DNA from: Lichenicoccus sp964246745
Lineage (GTDB): Bacteria; Pseudomonadota; Alphaproteobacteria; Acetobacterales; Acetobacteraceae
NCBI GenBank assembly: GCA_964246745.1
Contig: CAXTRK010000001.1
Location: forward strand, 62,001 to 126,000
Reading direction: 5' to 3'
Length of the DNA stretch: 64,000 nt
Shown here: piece by piece, positions 1 to 11,028 of the stretch
Layout: every line of letters begins with the position of its first letter
How positions within the stretch are numbered: the first letter of the stretch is position 1
Position numbers and translations under genes: made by a program
Notes under the pieces: generated by a model
Told to the model about the DNA's origin: nothing
Databases searched by the model: none
What the model saw: the letters and a program-made list of their open reading frames with translations, nothing else

Positions 1-886
1 CGAAGTAAGCGGCGACACCGAGATCGTTGATGGGATCGTCCGAGAAGATCACCGCCCGCACGCCGGCCTGGCCGAGCACGTCGCGTCCGAACCGGGACGG
101 AGCGCTCGGACCGGTGATGTCGGCGAGTAGCCGATTGCCGGCGATGCCCTCGTTCAGCACGCCGACATCGGCGCCGGTCTGCGCGAGCCGCGCGGCGAGG
201 ATGTTCGGCCAGCGCTTGTTGGCGTCCGTTGTCGAGGCGTAGCCGTCCGTGATCGAGGCGCCAAGCGTGACGACCGAGCCGAGCGCGTTCGAACTCTGCA
301 CGTCGAGGCCGGTCAGGTAGTAGCCGCTCTGCGTGGTCGTCGCGCCGGCCAAAGACGCCTGTCCCGACAGGTCGCCCGGAACGATGTAGTTCGTCTGCAG
401 CGCGTCGGTGTGCTGCGTGTCGTCCGGCCCGGTGTCGTCAGGAAGAAACATGCTGATGCTCACCTCGCCCAGCGACGGAACCGGGAACGCGACGGGATCG
501 CTGACCACTGCCGATCCGGCCGCGATCGTGACCGAGCTCTGGCCACCGAAGGTGAGTTGCTTGTCGGTCGTCGTATCGATGCCGCCATTGCCGGTCGGCA
601 GCGCCATGTGCACGTCGGAAACCGTCAGCTTCTGGGTTCCGAAAAGGTTCGAGACGTGGATTTGCGCCACGGAGCCGCCGATGCTTGTGTACACCGTCTG
701 GCGCAACGTCTGCCCGTTGAAGCTGGTGCCGCTCGCACCATTCTCCGTGCCGCTCTGGGGCGCCGCGGCCCAAGTGCCGACCCAGGGCGGGCTTGAACCG
801 CTGGTCTGAGCCAGCGCGGGGAACGCCAGCCCCGAGGCCAGCAGGATCATCATCGCCGAGTGGCTTGCAGCGTGACGCATAGTCAT
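1..886 (-). CDS. secreted SGNH/GDSL-type hydrolase, C-terminus cut by window edge
   Basis: The frame is read on the minus strand from ATG at 886 and is still open at base 1, so about 295 N-terminal residues are visible. Residues 1-26 form a Sec signal peptide ending ALA before Q27, so the enzyme is exported. SGNH block I (GASITDG) puts the nucleophile at about Ser211. Block II (GIAGN) supplies Asn251. Block III reads PINDLG, with Asn287 where GIND is usual. The catalytic His block lies outside the window. The family hydrolyses ester bonds of lipids or carbohydrates; the substrate cannot be told. ATG 886 is preferred because AGAAGGA lies 8 nt upstream; ATGs at 892 and 880 are alternatives. Confidence 0.85.
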   Translation of the reverse strand, partial: MTMRHAASHSAMMILLASGLAFPALAQTSGSSPPWVGTWAAAPQSGTENGASGTSFNGQTLRQTVYTSIGGSVAQIHVSNLFGTQKLTVSDVHMALPTGNGGIDTTTDKQLTFGGQSSVTIAAGSAVVSDPVAFPVPSLGEVSISMFLPDDTGPDDTQHTDALQTNYIVPGDLSGQASLAGATTTQSGYYLTGLDVQSSNALGSVVTLGASITDGYASTTDANKRWPNILAARLAQTGADVGVLNEGIAGNRLLADITGPSAPSRFGRDVLGQAGVRAVIFSDDPINDLGVAAYF

Positions 887-923
887 GGCCATGGTCCTTC
901 TGTTTTGCCTAGGAGTCCGTCTC

Positions 924-945
924 GAACCGGATCGTCAACCGGTTC
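924..945. promoter_or_regulatory. inverted repeat in the leader of the SGNH hydrolase gene
   Basis: GAACCGG (924-930) and CCGGTTC (939-945) form a perfect 7-bp inverted repeat with an 8-nt spacer, just upstream of the exported hydrolase gene. It could be an operator or a leader hairpin. The rest of 893-1142 shows no credible gene. Confidence 0.25.
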
Positions 946-1142
946 CGGTTGAGCCACGCGAAGCGGCGTTCAACCACGCTGCGCCTCGCGTGAACCGCGA
1001 AGCCGACCGGCGCACCACAGATCAATCAAACACCCGGCGGCAAAGAACGCGCGGCGCTCCCCCGAGCCGACTATGAGGCAACTCCCTTTGACCTTCAAGA
1101 CAAGGTGCGGCCGCGGTTATCCGGTGGAGGCCAACGTTCTGC

Positions 1143-1979
1143 TCATGGGGTGGTTGCGGTGCCGCGCTGGCCGGTGCCGCGGACCCAGATCAGCCGCTGC
1201 AGAGTGTCGAACCAGAACGGCGCTCCGAACAGCGAGGCGGCGGCGGCGATCAACCATCCAAGCAGCATCAGCACGAAGCCCAGTCCCTGATGACGCGGAT
1301 CGCCTGGCCAGGCGCTCCAGCCAATCAATGTGTTCTGTTGCAGCAGAGCCACAAGGCTGGCGAGGTCGGCGCGATCGCCGGCGAGGCCGCGGCTCAACAG
1401 GGTGGCAAGCAGGGGGCGCGACCAGAGCGTCTGGGTGACGTGCAGCACGTCGGCGTTGAGCAGGCCGGCGACGATGAAGCCGACGGCAAAGGCGATGGCT
1501 TGGGTGCGACGCTTGTACCAGCCGCTGACCCGGCCCATCGCCGCCTCGAACCAGCTCGCCAGCTCGATCTGAAACACCGGGACACGGTTGTCGGCGGCGG
1601 ACAGCAGGGCGAGCAGGGTCTGGCGGAGCTGCACATCGCGCATCGCGCTCAGCACCTCGCCAAACGGGCGCGACGGATCGCGGGCCTGCAGCACATCGGT
1701 CAGCGCAAGCGCGAAGCCGCGCGCGGGGATATAGGCGGGACGGACGTTGCTGTTTGGACCCGAGGCGAGCGGGTTGACCAGGGCGTGCGCGTAGAGTTCG
1801 CGCGCCAGTCCGTCGAAGCCCGGATCGTTCAGCAGCGCCTTGACACCGGTGAGCAGGGTCGTCTGGCGGAGCTTGAACAGCGAGGCGATGGTCTCGGTGA
1901 TGGCGCTGGCGGCCAGGCTGACCGCCAGGAACGTGAAGACGACGCCGAGCATGACGTCGAGAATGCTGCTGCCGAACAT
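1143..1979 (-). CDS. conserved membrane protein of unknown function
   Basis: This 278-residue protein begins with a hydrophobic helix (about residues 5-30). Two further membrane segments lie near residues 165-185 and 232-255. A long soluble stretch between the first two contains the sequence NVRPAYIPARGFA. N-termini of this style (MFGSSILD followed by a long helix) occur in uncharacterised bacterial membrane proteins, but I recognise no named domain. It is divergent from the oxygenase gene on the other strand, with a 78-bp gap. No ribosome-binding site stands out, so the start is provisional. Confidence 0.6.
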   Translation of the reverse strand: MFGSSILDVMLGVVFTFLAVSLAASAITETIASLFKLRQTTLLTGVKALLNDPGFDGLARELYAHALVNPLASGPNSNVRPAYIPARGFALALTDVLQARDPSRPFGEVLSAMRDVQLRQTLLALLSAADNRVPVFQIELASWFEAAMGRVSGWYKRRTQAIAFAVGFIVAGLLNADVLHVTQTLWSRPLLATLLSRGLAGDRADLASLVALLQQNTLIGWSAWPGDPRHQGLGFVLMLLGWLIAAAASLFGAPFWFDTLQRLIWVRGTGQRGTATTP

Positions 1980-2057
1980 GCCGGCAAGGATGGCATGACC
2001 CGGCGCTTCTTGGCAGATGTATGTTGTCTTTGCGCAAAGGCCTTTAGGAGTGCGCCC

Positions 2058-2981
2058 GTGAACCAGGTTCCCACCCTCGACATGCGCCGCTTAACCGATG
2101 ACCGCGGCACGTTCGTGGCCGAACTGGGCGAGGCCTATCGCCGGTTCGGCTTCTGCTGCTTCAGCCATCACGGCATCGAGCAGGCGCGTATCGAAAATGC
2201 CTACGAGGCGATCCGCCGGTTCTTTGCCCTACCGGCCGCAGCCAAGCAGCGCACCGCGCGTCCGGGCAGCAACCGCGGCTATGTCGGCTTCAAGGTGGAG
2301 ACCGCGCGCACCAGCGACATCCCCGACCTCAAGGAGTTCTTCCATGTCGGGCGCGAGGGCGCGGCACCTGACGACCCGGTGCTGCGTGCTAATATCTGGC
2401 CCGACGAGGTGGCGTCGTTGCGCACCCATATGCTCGCTCTGTATGCATCGATGGAACAGGCGGGCGCGGTCGTGCTGTCGGCGATGGCGGCGGATCTGGG
2501 TCTCGACGCCGGCTTCTTCAGGCAGCTCACCGACCATGGCAACTCGATCCTGCGCGCGCTGCACTATCCGCCGGTGCGGCCCCAGGATCTGCCCGCGACC
2601 CGCGCCGAGGCGCACGAGGATATCAGCCTGATCACCCTGCTGGTCGGAGCCACCGAACCGGGCCTGCAGGTGCTGACGCGCGAGGGAAGCTGGCTGCCGA
2701 TCGAGCCTGCGCCCGGCAGCCTCGTGGTCAATGTCGGCGACATGATGCAGCGCCTGACCAACCGTGTGTATCCATCGACGACACACCGCGTGGTCAATCC
2801 CGAGGGCACGGGAATGCTGGCCAGCCGCTACTCCATGCCGTTCTTCCTGGCACTCAACATGGAGATCGAGATCAGATCGATACCGGAATGTGTGGCGCGG
2901 GAGGGCGTTGACCATTATCCAGAACCGATCACCGCGCACGACTACCTGATGCAGCGTCTGCGGGAGATACGGCTCGGCTGA
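2058..2981 (+). CDS. 2-oxoglutarate/Fe(II)-dependent oxygenase, isopenicillin N synthase-like
   Basis: The 307-residue protein has the plan of the DIOX_N plus 2OG-Fe(II) oxygenase superfamily. The iron ligands are visible: His186 and Asp188 (HED) and distal His243. Arg257 and Ser259 form the RxS pair that binds 2-oxoglutarate. The N-terminal half has the typical FGFCCFSHHGI strand and turn. The family includes isopenicillin N synthase, flavonoid hydroxylases and ethylene-forming enzymes; the substrate is unknown. GTG 2058 is chosen because AGGAG lies 8 nt upstream and the homologous region starts here. The frame stays open far upstream by chance of high GC. Confidence 0.85.
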   Translation: MNQVPTLDMRRLTDDRGTFVAELGEAYRRFGFCCFSHHGIEQARIENAYEAIRRFFALPAAAKQRTARPGSNRGYVGFKVETARTSDIPDLKEFFHVGREGAAPDDPVLRANIWPDEVASLRTHMLALYASMEQAGAVVLSAMAADLGLDAGFFRQLTDHGNSILRALHYPPVRPQDLPATRAEAHEDISLITLLVGATEPGLQVLTREGSWLPIEPAPGSLVVNVGDMMQRLTNRVYPSTTHRVVNPEGTGMLASRYSMPFFLALNMEIEIRSIPECVAREGVDHYPEPITAHDYLMQRLREIRLG

Positions 2982-3012
2982 GCCGCGCGTCCGGAGGAGT
3001 GAGCATCGCGGA

Positions 3013-3273
3013 TTGAAACGGCTGTTCGAGCGAGGCGACCGCAGCCAAGTTGGGGCCGACATGCTCGACATGCTCGACAAGATCGAGAACATCCTTGCGA
3101 AGCTGGATACCTCAAACTTCCCGGAAAAGATGGATTTGCCAGGCCACCGTCTGCATCCGCTCAGAGGCGACCTGAAAGGCTTTTGGGCCGTCACGGTCCG
3201 CGCCAACTGGAGGATTATTTGGCGCTTCGAGGGCGACGACGCTGTGGACGTGGACCTGATCGACTACCACTAG
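3013..3273 (+). CDS. higB: HigB-type toxin (RelE/ParE superfamily)
   Basis: This is a small basic protein of about 86 residues. It carries the HigB signature LHPLRGDLKGFWAVTVRANW followed by RIIWRFE and an acidic C-terminus ending DYH. HigB toxins cleave mRNA on the ribosome and are neutralised by HigA, encoded 12 bp downstream. The start is problematic. TTG 3013 gives an N-terminus slightly short for the family and lies 13 nt from a strong GGAGGAG (2993-2999). A GTG at 2999 reads VSIAD and then hits TGA. One extra T would join that reading to the toxin frame, so a single-base loss may have damaged the gene. Confidence 0.75.
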   Translation: MKRLFERGDRSQVGADMLDMLDKIENILAKLDTSNFPEKMDLPGHRLHPLRGDLKGFWAVTVRANWRIIWRFEGDDAVDVDLIDYH

Positions 3274-3285
3274 GAGGATTGAACC

Positions 3286-3588
3286 ATGCCGATGAAGAAC
3301 CCCCCGCACCCCGGCCGGATCGTCCGGCAAGAGTGCCTTGAACCCGTAGGCTTAAGCGTGACGGACGGCGCGAAGGCGCTTGGCGTCTCGCGCAATGCCC
3401 TGTCCGAACTGGTGAACGAACGGCGCGGCATTTCCCCGGAAATGGCTATTCGGCTGGACAAGGCGTTCGGCGGAGGCGCCGACTCGTGGCATCTCATGCA
3501 GGCCAACTACGACATGGCGCAGGCCATGAAGATGGCCGACCAAATCAAGGTGCAGCGGGTGCCGCAGCCTGCCCTTAGCGCTGAATGA
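3286..3588 (+). CDS. higA: HigA-type antitoxin, XRE helix-turn-helix
   Basis: The 100-residue protein opens with PPHPGRIVRQECLEPVGLSVT, the typical HigA start. An XRE helix-turn-helix follows (KALGVSRNALSELVNERRGIS) with the HigA motif AIRLDKAFG. HigA binds and inhibits the HigB toxin and represses its own operon. The toxin-first gene order is usual for HigBA. AGGAGG lies about 8 nt before ATG 3286. The gene looks intact even though the adjacent mrr gene is broken. Confidence 0.88.
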   Translation: MPMKNPPHPGRIVRQECLEPVGLSVTDGAKALGVSRNALSELVNERRGISPEMAIRLDKAFGGGADSWHLMQANYDMAQAMKMADQIKVQRVPQPALSAE

Positions 3589-3589
3589 T

Positions 3590-4518
3590 ATGGCTGTCCC
3601 GGGCTATCAGTCTTTGATGCTTCCGGTTCTCCTGTCCTCTGCGGACGGCGAAACCCGAATTGGTGATGCTGTTGACAAACTGGCCCTGAGACTTGGCCTC
3701 ACTCCTGAAGAACGTTCCGAGTTGCTGCCCTCTGGCAAACAGACGGTTTTCGCCAATCGCGTGCATTGGGCCAAGACATACCTCAGCAAGGCGGGCTTGT
3801 TCGAGAGCACGCGGCGCGGCATTTCAAGATCACGCCACGCGGTCAGCAGGTCATCGCGTCGAACCCGGCGCGGATCGACAACAATTTCCTGAGCCAGTTC
3901 GAGGAATTCCGGCAGTTCAAAGAAAAATCAGCGCTGGCCAATGTCGAGGCCACGGCGCAGACGATAAAGCCGATTGAACCGACCTTTACGAGCCAAACTG
4001 AAACGCCTGATGAAATCATGCGTGTGGCCCACCGCCAGATCGACACTTCCCTTGCCCAAGAGCTTCTTGATTGAATCCGTGCCGCGCCGCCCGACTTTTT
4101 CGAACGACTTATCATCAGCCTGCTCTTCAGTATGGGTTTTGGAGGATCAGCAGCCGATGCGGGCCGCGCTATCGGCGGCAGGGGCGACGACGGGGTTGAC
4201 GGTGTAATCGATCAAGACGCCCTTGGGCTGGACCGCGTTTATATCCAGGCCAAACGCTATGCCAATGGCAACAACATCGGCTCCGGAGCAATAAGAGACT
4301 TTTTCGGCAGCCTCGACCGCCACAAGGCATCTAAGGGCCTTTTTGTGACGACCTCCAACTTTTCCCCAGCCGCAAGGGAAACGGCCGAGTTTCTTAGCAA
4401 ACGCATTGTCCTGATCGACGGCGAACAGCTCACCAAGCTTATGATCCGTCACAATGTTGGATGTCGGATCGAAGATACGCTGTACATCAAAAAAGTCGAT
4501 GAGGACTTCTTCGAGTGA
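3590..4518 (+). pseudogene. mrr: broken Mrr-type restriction endonuclease gene
   Basis: The first frame (3590 to about 3819) encodes the Mrr N-terminal winged-helix domain (PGYQSLMLPVLL through YLSKAGLFESTRRG). The reading then continues one frame over as HFKITPRGQQVIASNP, so one base, probably a G in the run near 3811-3820, has been lost. A second lesion is an in-frame TGA at 4072-4074 between QELLD and IRAAPPDFFERLI. The rest encodes the catalytic domain, with VIDQDALGLDRVYIQAKRY (Asp...QxK nuclease core) and a normal C-terminus. The span is 929 nt, one short of 310 codons, which agrees with a single-base deletion. Mrr enzymes cut methylated DNA. The coding region starts 1 nt after higA. 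Confidence 0.85.
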
Positions 4519-4896
4519 TTTGTCAGTATATTCGACGGGGCAACATATTCGACGAGGCAACAGTCTTATTGAAGTCACGCGTGACAACAATGTGTTGGAA
4601 CTGTTGTTTGCCAAAAAGTCAACCTCGGGGCCGAACTATCCTCTGGCAACTTGGCAAGTTCCAGTACGAGAATGGTCGAAGTTGTGAGCAGGCCTTCTCA
4701 AGATACAAGCGGATCGTGCACGCGGGCGGCCAGTTCCGCTCCACGATGGAAGCCACTGCGTCCCGCCTCAGGCTCTGCCCTTGAACCGCTCAAGGCTGCG
4801 CCTTTGACGGGGCTTGGAGCGGCGCCCCGATCTTGCCTTTTGGATGCGTCATCGTTTATCTGAATTGCCATCGATTCCGGTCAGGGTGAGGTTGCT
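4519..4896. other. 378-bp region without an intact gene; possible transposase remnant
   Basis: No intact coding sequence is seen. The stretch is less GC-rich than its surroundings, especially at its left end. One plus-strand frame ending at 4784 reads GRSCEQAFSRYKRIVHAGG, which resembles the C-terminal part of IS5-type DDE transposases (ENxFxRYKxIIGG). The match is short and unsupported by other motifs. No terminal inverted repeats could be assigned. Together with the broken mrr this looks like an eroded mobile patch. Confidence 0.3.
4528..4561. repeat. tandem 17-bp direct repeat, two copies
   Basis: ATATTCGACGGGGCAAC (4528-4544) is followed at once by a copy differing at one base (4545-4561). 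It lies 9 bp after the mrr stop codon and may record a duplication or excision event. Confidence 0.7.
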
Positions 4897-5316
4897 CTAC
4901 TCACGTTCAGGCTGGTTGGCATGACCGATCATGCCGCTGACCAGGTTGACGATGTCGTTGCCCCAATAGGGCTTGGTCACGAACCGCACCCCCTCCGCCA
5001 GCTCGGCCTTTTCCGGGAAGGACCGGCCGGAAACGACGACGATGGCGCAATCCGGCGAGGCATTGCGCACCTCGCGGGCAAGCGCGATGCCGTCGGGCCG
5101 TCCGGGCATCTGGACGTCGGTGAACACCGCCCGTATGTCCGGCCGCGCGCGCAGGGCGGCGAGTGCCGCGGCGCCGTTCTCGGCTTCGATCACCTCATAG
5201 CCGGCGTCCCCGAAATGCTCGCTGGCGAGTTCGCGCAACAGCACCTCGTCGTCCACCACCAGAATGACAGGAGGGCGCGGCCCTTGGCGTTCGATCATCT
5301 CCCGCCAACGCGTCAC
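4897..5316 (-). CDS. single-domain response regulator (receiver domain only)
   Basis: The protein is one CheY-like receiver domain of about 120 residues. It has the acidic pair VVDDE, the phospho-acceptor Asp in FTDVQMPG, the switch residue Ser in VVVSG and the conserved Lys in VTKPYWG. There is no output domain, so it probably passes phosphate between proteins or acts by binding a partner. No histidine kinase lies nearby. GTG 5316 is given as start. ATG 5298 (MIERQGPRPP) is an equally possible start, with GGCGGGAG directly before it. Confidence 0.85.
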   Translation of the reverse strand: MTRWREMIERQGPRPPVILVVDDEVLLRELASEHFGDAGYEVIEAENGAAALAALRARPDIRAVFTDVQMPGRPDGIALAREVRNASPDCAIVVVSGRSFPEKAELAEGVRFVTKPYWGNDIVNLVSGMIGHANQPERE

Positions 5317-5342
5317 CTCTTGTCATAGATGAGCCACCATCA

Positions 5343-6347
5343 TCACGATTGCGTCGGCGTGTCGCCAACGGCGAGCAGCGCGAAGCTGGCCAGCCAATGC
5401 TTGCCCATGTAGTCGCCGGCGATATGCGGCAGCGCCGCTTCCAGATGGAGTGTTGCCGAAGCGCGCATTGCCGCCCTCCGCGCTGGTGTCTGTCCGGGCG
5501 ACTCGGCAAGGCTGCGCAGGCACCAGGCCCGGCTCAGATTGAGTCCGTCGAGATGGACGATCTTGCCATCGCTACGGTCGGCGACCTCCGCCGGGACGAA
5601 CAGGCAGTGCGGCCGCTCCTTCTCCAGATCGGGGAGGAAGGCATCAAACCAGGCGGCGAAGCGCTCCGCGGGCAGCAGCCGGCGCATGGCTTCGGCTTCA
5701 ATCAGCGACGGCGAGAGAAATTCGTCGCCGCCCGGCTCCCAGGCCTGACAGCCGGCATCGCGGCCGTACCAGCGCCAGGCCGTCTCGCGGAGCTGTTCGA
5801 GCAGCGCGTCATCAGCGTGGTTCTGCGCATACTCGGCGGAGAGGGCGAGCGCAAACGCGGTGTTGGCGTGGGCGCCATGACGGACAGGGTAGGACGAGCG
5901 CGCCAAGTGCGCCTGCCAACGCCCGGCGAGAAGCGTGGAGAGCGGCGCGATCGCGTCCGCCCAGCCGGTGGTCCGCGGGTGCCGGTTCAGTTCGGCGTCA
6001 AGCATCAGCAGCCAGGCCCAGCCATAGGGACGCTCGAAGCTCTGCCAGCCCGGCTCGAGCAGGCGGTCGCGCTCCGCACGCAATCGTTCCGAGGTCAGCC
6101 GCTCATTGAACAGATCGCGTATGCGCCCGCCTGCCTCCAGCGACGGCTGCGTGCGCAGCAGCCTCGCCAGCAGCCAGTAGCCATGCACGCAGGAATGCCA
6201 GTCGAAACTGCCATGGAACACCGGATGCAGCGAAGCCGGCGTCATCATCTCCGAGGGCGCCGCCAGCAGCGTCATGGACAGCGCGTGCGGATACTCTCGT
6301 GTCACATGGCCCAGCGCGATCCCGGCGAGCCGGCCGGCGAAAGTCAT
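5343..6347 (-). CDS. DUF2891 family protein
   Basis: This 334-residue soluble protein has the DUF2891 hallmark HPVFHGSFDWHSCVHGYWLL near residue 45. It also has LNLSRAWCLRSLA in the C-terminal part, as in that family. The many Trp/His/aromatic clusters and alternating helices suggest an alpha/alpha-barrel fold, but the biochemical role of the family is not established. ATG 6347 overlaps the DUF779 stop codon by 4 bp (ATGA), so it is probably translationally coupled as the last gene of the pgm-aldehyde dehydrogenase cluster. Confidence 0.82.
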   Translation of the reverse strand: MTFAGRLAGIALGHVTREYPHALSMTLLAAPSEMMTPASLHPVFHGSFDWHSCVHGYWLLARLLRTQPSLEAGGRIRDLFNERLTSERLRAERDRLLEPGWQSFERPYGWAWLLMLDAELNRHPRTTGWADAIAPLSTLLAGRWQAHLARSSYPVRHGAHANTAFALALSAEYAQNHADDALLEQLRETAWRWYGRDAGCQAWEPGGDEFLSPSLIEAEAMRRLLPAERFAAWFDAFLPDLEKERPHCLFVPAEVADRSDGKIVHLDGLNLSRAWCLRSLAESPGQTPARRAAMRASATLHLEAALPHIAGDYMGKHWLASFALLAVGDTPTQS

Positions 6348-6736
6348 GCGTCTTTGAGACGCGCCATCTCGTCGGGCGTGAAGGCGCGGCCACGCGTGAG
6401 AAAGCGCTGCTCGGTGCCGTTCTCGAGCGAGAACATGCCGCCGCGTCCGGACACCACGTCGATGATGAGTTGCGTGTGGCGCCACAGCGCGTATTGCGCG
6501 GCGCCGATATAGACGTCCGCACCTCCGACGTCGCCGAGATGGACGTCGCTGTCGCCGACGATGAAGCCGTCTTGCGGATAGCACATCGGCGACGACCCGT
6601 CGCAGCAGCCGCCCGACTGATGGAACAGCAGCGGACCATGCTCCGCCCGCAGCCGCTCGATCAGCGCGAGCGCGCCGTCGGTCGCGGTGACACGGGGCGG
6701 CGCCTGATCCATGGCCGGGCGGTCAGAAGCGGCCAC
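6344..6736 (-). CDS. DUF779 family protein linked to aldehyde dehydrogenase
   Basis: The protein is a small DUF779 domain with the strongly conserved block HQSGGCCDGSSPMCYP and the C-terminal LIIDVVSGRGGMFSLE. DUF779 genes often sit beside aldehyde dehydrogenase genes, as here; their function is unproven. The clustered cysteines suggest metal or redox chemistry, which is inference. GTG 6736 lies 2 nt after the dehydrogenase stop. ATG 6712 (MDQAPPRVTATDG) is the alternative and fits the conserved N-terminus better, but neither has a clear ribosome-binding site. Confidence 0.82.
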   Translation of the reverse strand: MAASDRPAMDQAPPRVTATDGALALIERLRAEHGPLLFHQSGGCCDGSSPMCYPQDGFIVGDSDVHLGDVGGADVYIGAAQYALWRHTQLIIDVVSGRGGMFSLENGTEQRFLTRGRAFTPDEMARLKDA

Positions 6737-6738
6737 GC

Positions 6739-8232
<1,494 letters not shown>

Positions 8233-8248
8233 GATGTTCCTCCGGTTG

Positions 8249-9919
<1,671 letters not shown>

Positions 9920-9975
9920 GTGATTCCTCCCCATTCGGCAGGCAGTTGCATAATGACCCAATCACGCCCCGTGTC

Positions 9976-10143
9976 GAGAGTGGGGTCTGGGGGCGGGGGC
10001 CCCCGCGGGGGAAAAGGCGGGGGCCGTTTTCGTTGCATCGGCCCCCCCCCCCCCCGCACTGCGCACCCCCTGCGCTCGCCTTCCTAAACCTCCCCCACCC
10101 CCGGCGGGGGGGGGGGGGGGGGGGGGCCCCCCCCCCCCCCCCC
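9976..10143. repeat. extreme G/C homopolymer tract between pgm and the metallo-hydrolase gene
   Basis: The spacer contains several G and C runs. They include 14 C (10042-10055), and 21 G (10106-10126) followed directly by 17 C (10127-10143). The G21C17 junction is a perfect palindrome able to form a very long hairpin. Nothing else in the window resembles it. Short parts (GTGGGGTCTGGGGG on the left, GGGCTCCGCCCTT on the right) resemble the GGGGTC/GGGCTCTGCCC intergenic elements common in Acetobacteraceae, recalled from general knowledge. It may be an amplified natural element or an assembly or sequencing artefact. Confidence 0.8.
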
Positions 10144-10146
10144 GGG

Positions 10147-11028
10147 TCAAAGGGCGGAGCCCTTATGCTTGCCTTCGGCCGCCCACCCCGCCTCAGTGCG
10201 AACCGCCCGGCCATCCTTCTCAAGCTTGATCAGATGCGCCAGCAGATTGGCGCGTGCCGGCCCGATCAGTTGCGGCTTGAGGTTGACGTAGGCGCGGCCG
10301 AGCATGGCTTCGAGCGGGCGCGGGGTGTCGCCGAGCAGGTTGGCGATGGAATCTTCCCGGGCGAAGCGGTGCTCGAGCAGGCCTTGCACGGTCTCGAACG
10401 GCCTGGTGATGGCCGGACCGTGCGCGGAGAGCATGAGCCGGTCGCGGCGGTCGCGCACCCGACGGAGATTGTCGATGAACAGCGAAAGGTCGCCGAAGGG
10501 TGGCGGCGGCACGACCGAGGTGGACCAGCCCATGACATGGTCGGCGCTGAACAGGATGGCGTCTGGATGGGCGAAGCAGAGATGGTCCATGGCGTGGCCC
10601 GGCGTGTGCAGCACGACCAGGTTGCCGATCCGCTCGCCGTCATCGAGCTTGATGTCGGCGTTGAAATCGCGGTCGGCGCTGACGCGAAACCCCGCCGTGG
10701 GCACGCCGAGGCGGCGGCCAAGCTCGGGGGCGCCATCGACATGATCGTGATGGGTGTGGCTGACCAGGATGTGGGTGAGCCTGCCGTTTGCCTCGGCCGC
10801 GAGCGCATCCAGATGCGCCTCGTCGTTCGAGCCTGGATCGATGAGGATGGTTCCGCCCGGCCAGTCGACCAGCCAACTGTTGGTGCCATGATAGGTCATC
10901 GGCGACGGGTTGGGGGCGACGATGCGCCGGATGCCCGGCATGATCGGCAGCGGCGTTGCCCGGGGCGGCGGCGGCTCCGAGAGGCGCCAGCTTCGCCGCG
11001 CGCGGGATTCAGCCGAAGGCGCCGACAT
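10147..11028 (-). CDS. metallo-beta-lactamase-fold hydrolase
   Basis: This 293-residue MBL-fold protein has the zinc motif HTHHDH at residues 91-96. Further ligands come from HTPGHAMDH (the His after TPG), the Asp of FSADHVMGW and the late His of LSAHGPAI. The C-terminal third is a winged-helix-like tail (LLAHLIKLEKDGRAVR), as in glyoxalase II/LACTB2-type hydrolases. The substrate is unknown; thioesters or small RNAs are possibilities for the family. ATG 11028 overlaps the end of the upstream PEP-carboxylase-like gene by 20 bp and keeps the proline-rich N-terminal segment seen in relatives. ATG 10941 is a shorter alternative. The gene ends against the homopolymer tract. Confidence 0.83.
   Translation of the reverse strand: MSAPSAESRARRSWRLSEPPPPRATPLPIMPGIRRIVAPNPSPMTYHGTNSWLVDWPGGTILIDPGSNDEAHLDALAAEANGRLTHILVSHTHHDHVDGAPELGRRLGVPTAGFRVSADRDFNADIKLDDGERIGNLVVLHTPGHAMDHLCFAHPDAILFSADHVMGWSTSVVPPPPFGDLSLFIDNLRRVRDRRDRLMLSAHGPAITRPFETVQGLLEHRFAREDSIANLLGDTPRPLEAMLGRAYVNLKPQLIGPARANLLAHLIKLEKDGRAVRTEAGWAAEGKHKGSAL
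10150..10164 (-). terminator. hairpin at the 3' end of the metallo-hydrolase gene
   Basis: AAGGGC (10150-10155) and GCCCTT (10159-10164) form a 6-bp stem with a 3-nt loop. It covers the last codons of the gene, next to the stop at 10147. There is no U tract, so a terminator role is tentative. Confidence 0.3.

Noticed and set aside
893..1142. Small plus-strand open frames between the SGNH hydrolase and the membrane protein
   Set aside because: They lack ribosome-binding sites and domain similarity, and have compositions typical of random GC-rich sequence.
1290..2057. N-terminal extension of the 2-oxoglutarate oxygenase frame
   Set aside because: It is antisense to the membrane-protein gene, has no domain similarity, and a well-placed GTG with AGGAG starts the conserved protein at 2058.
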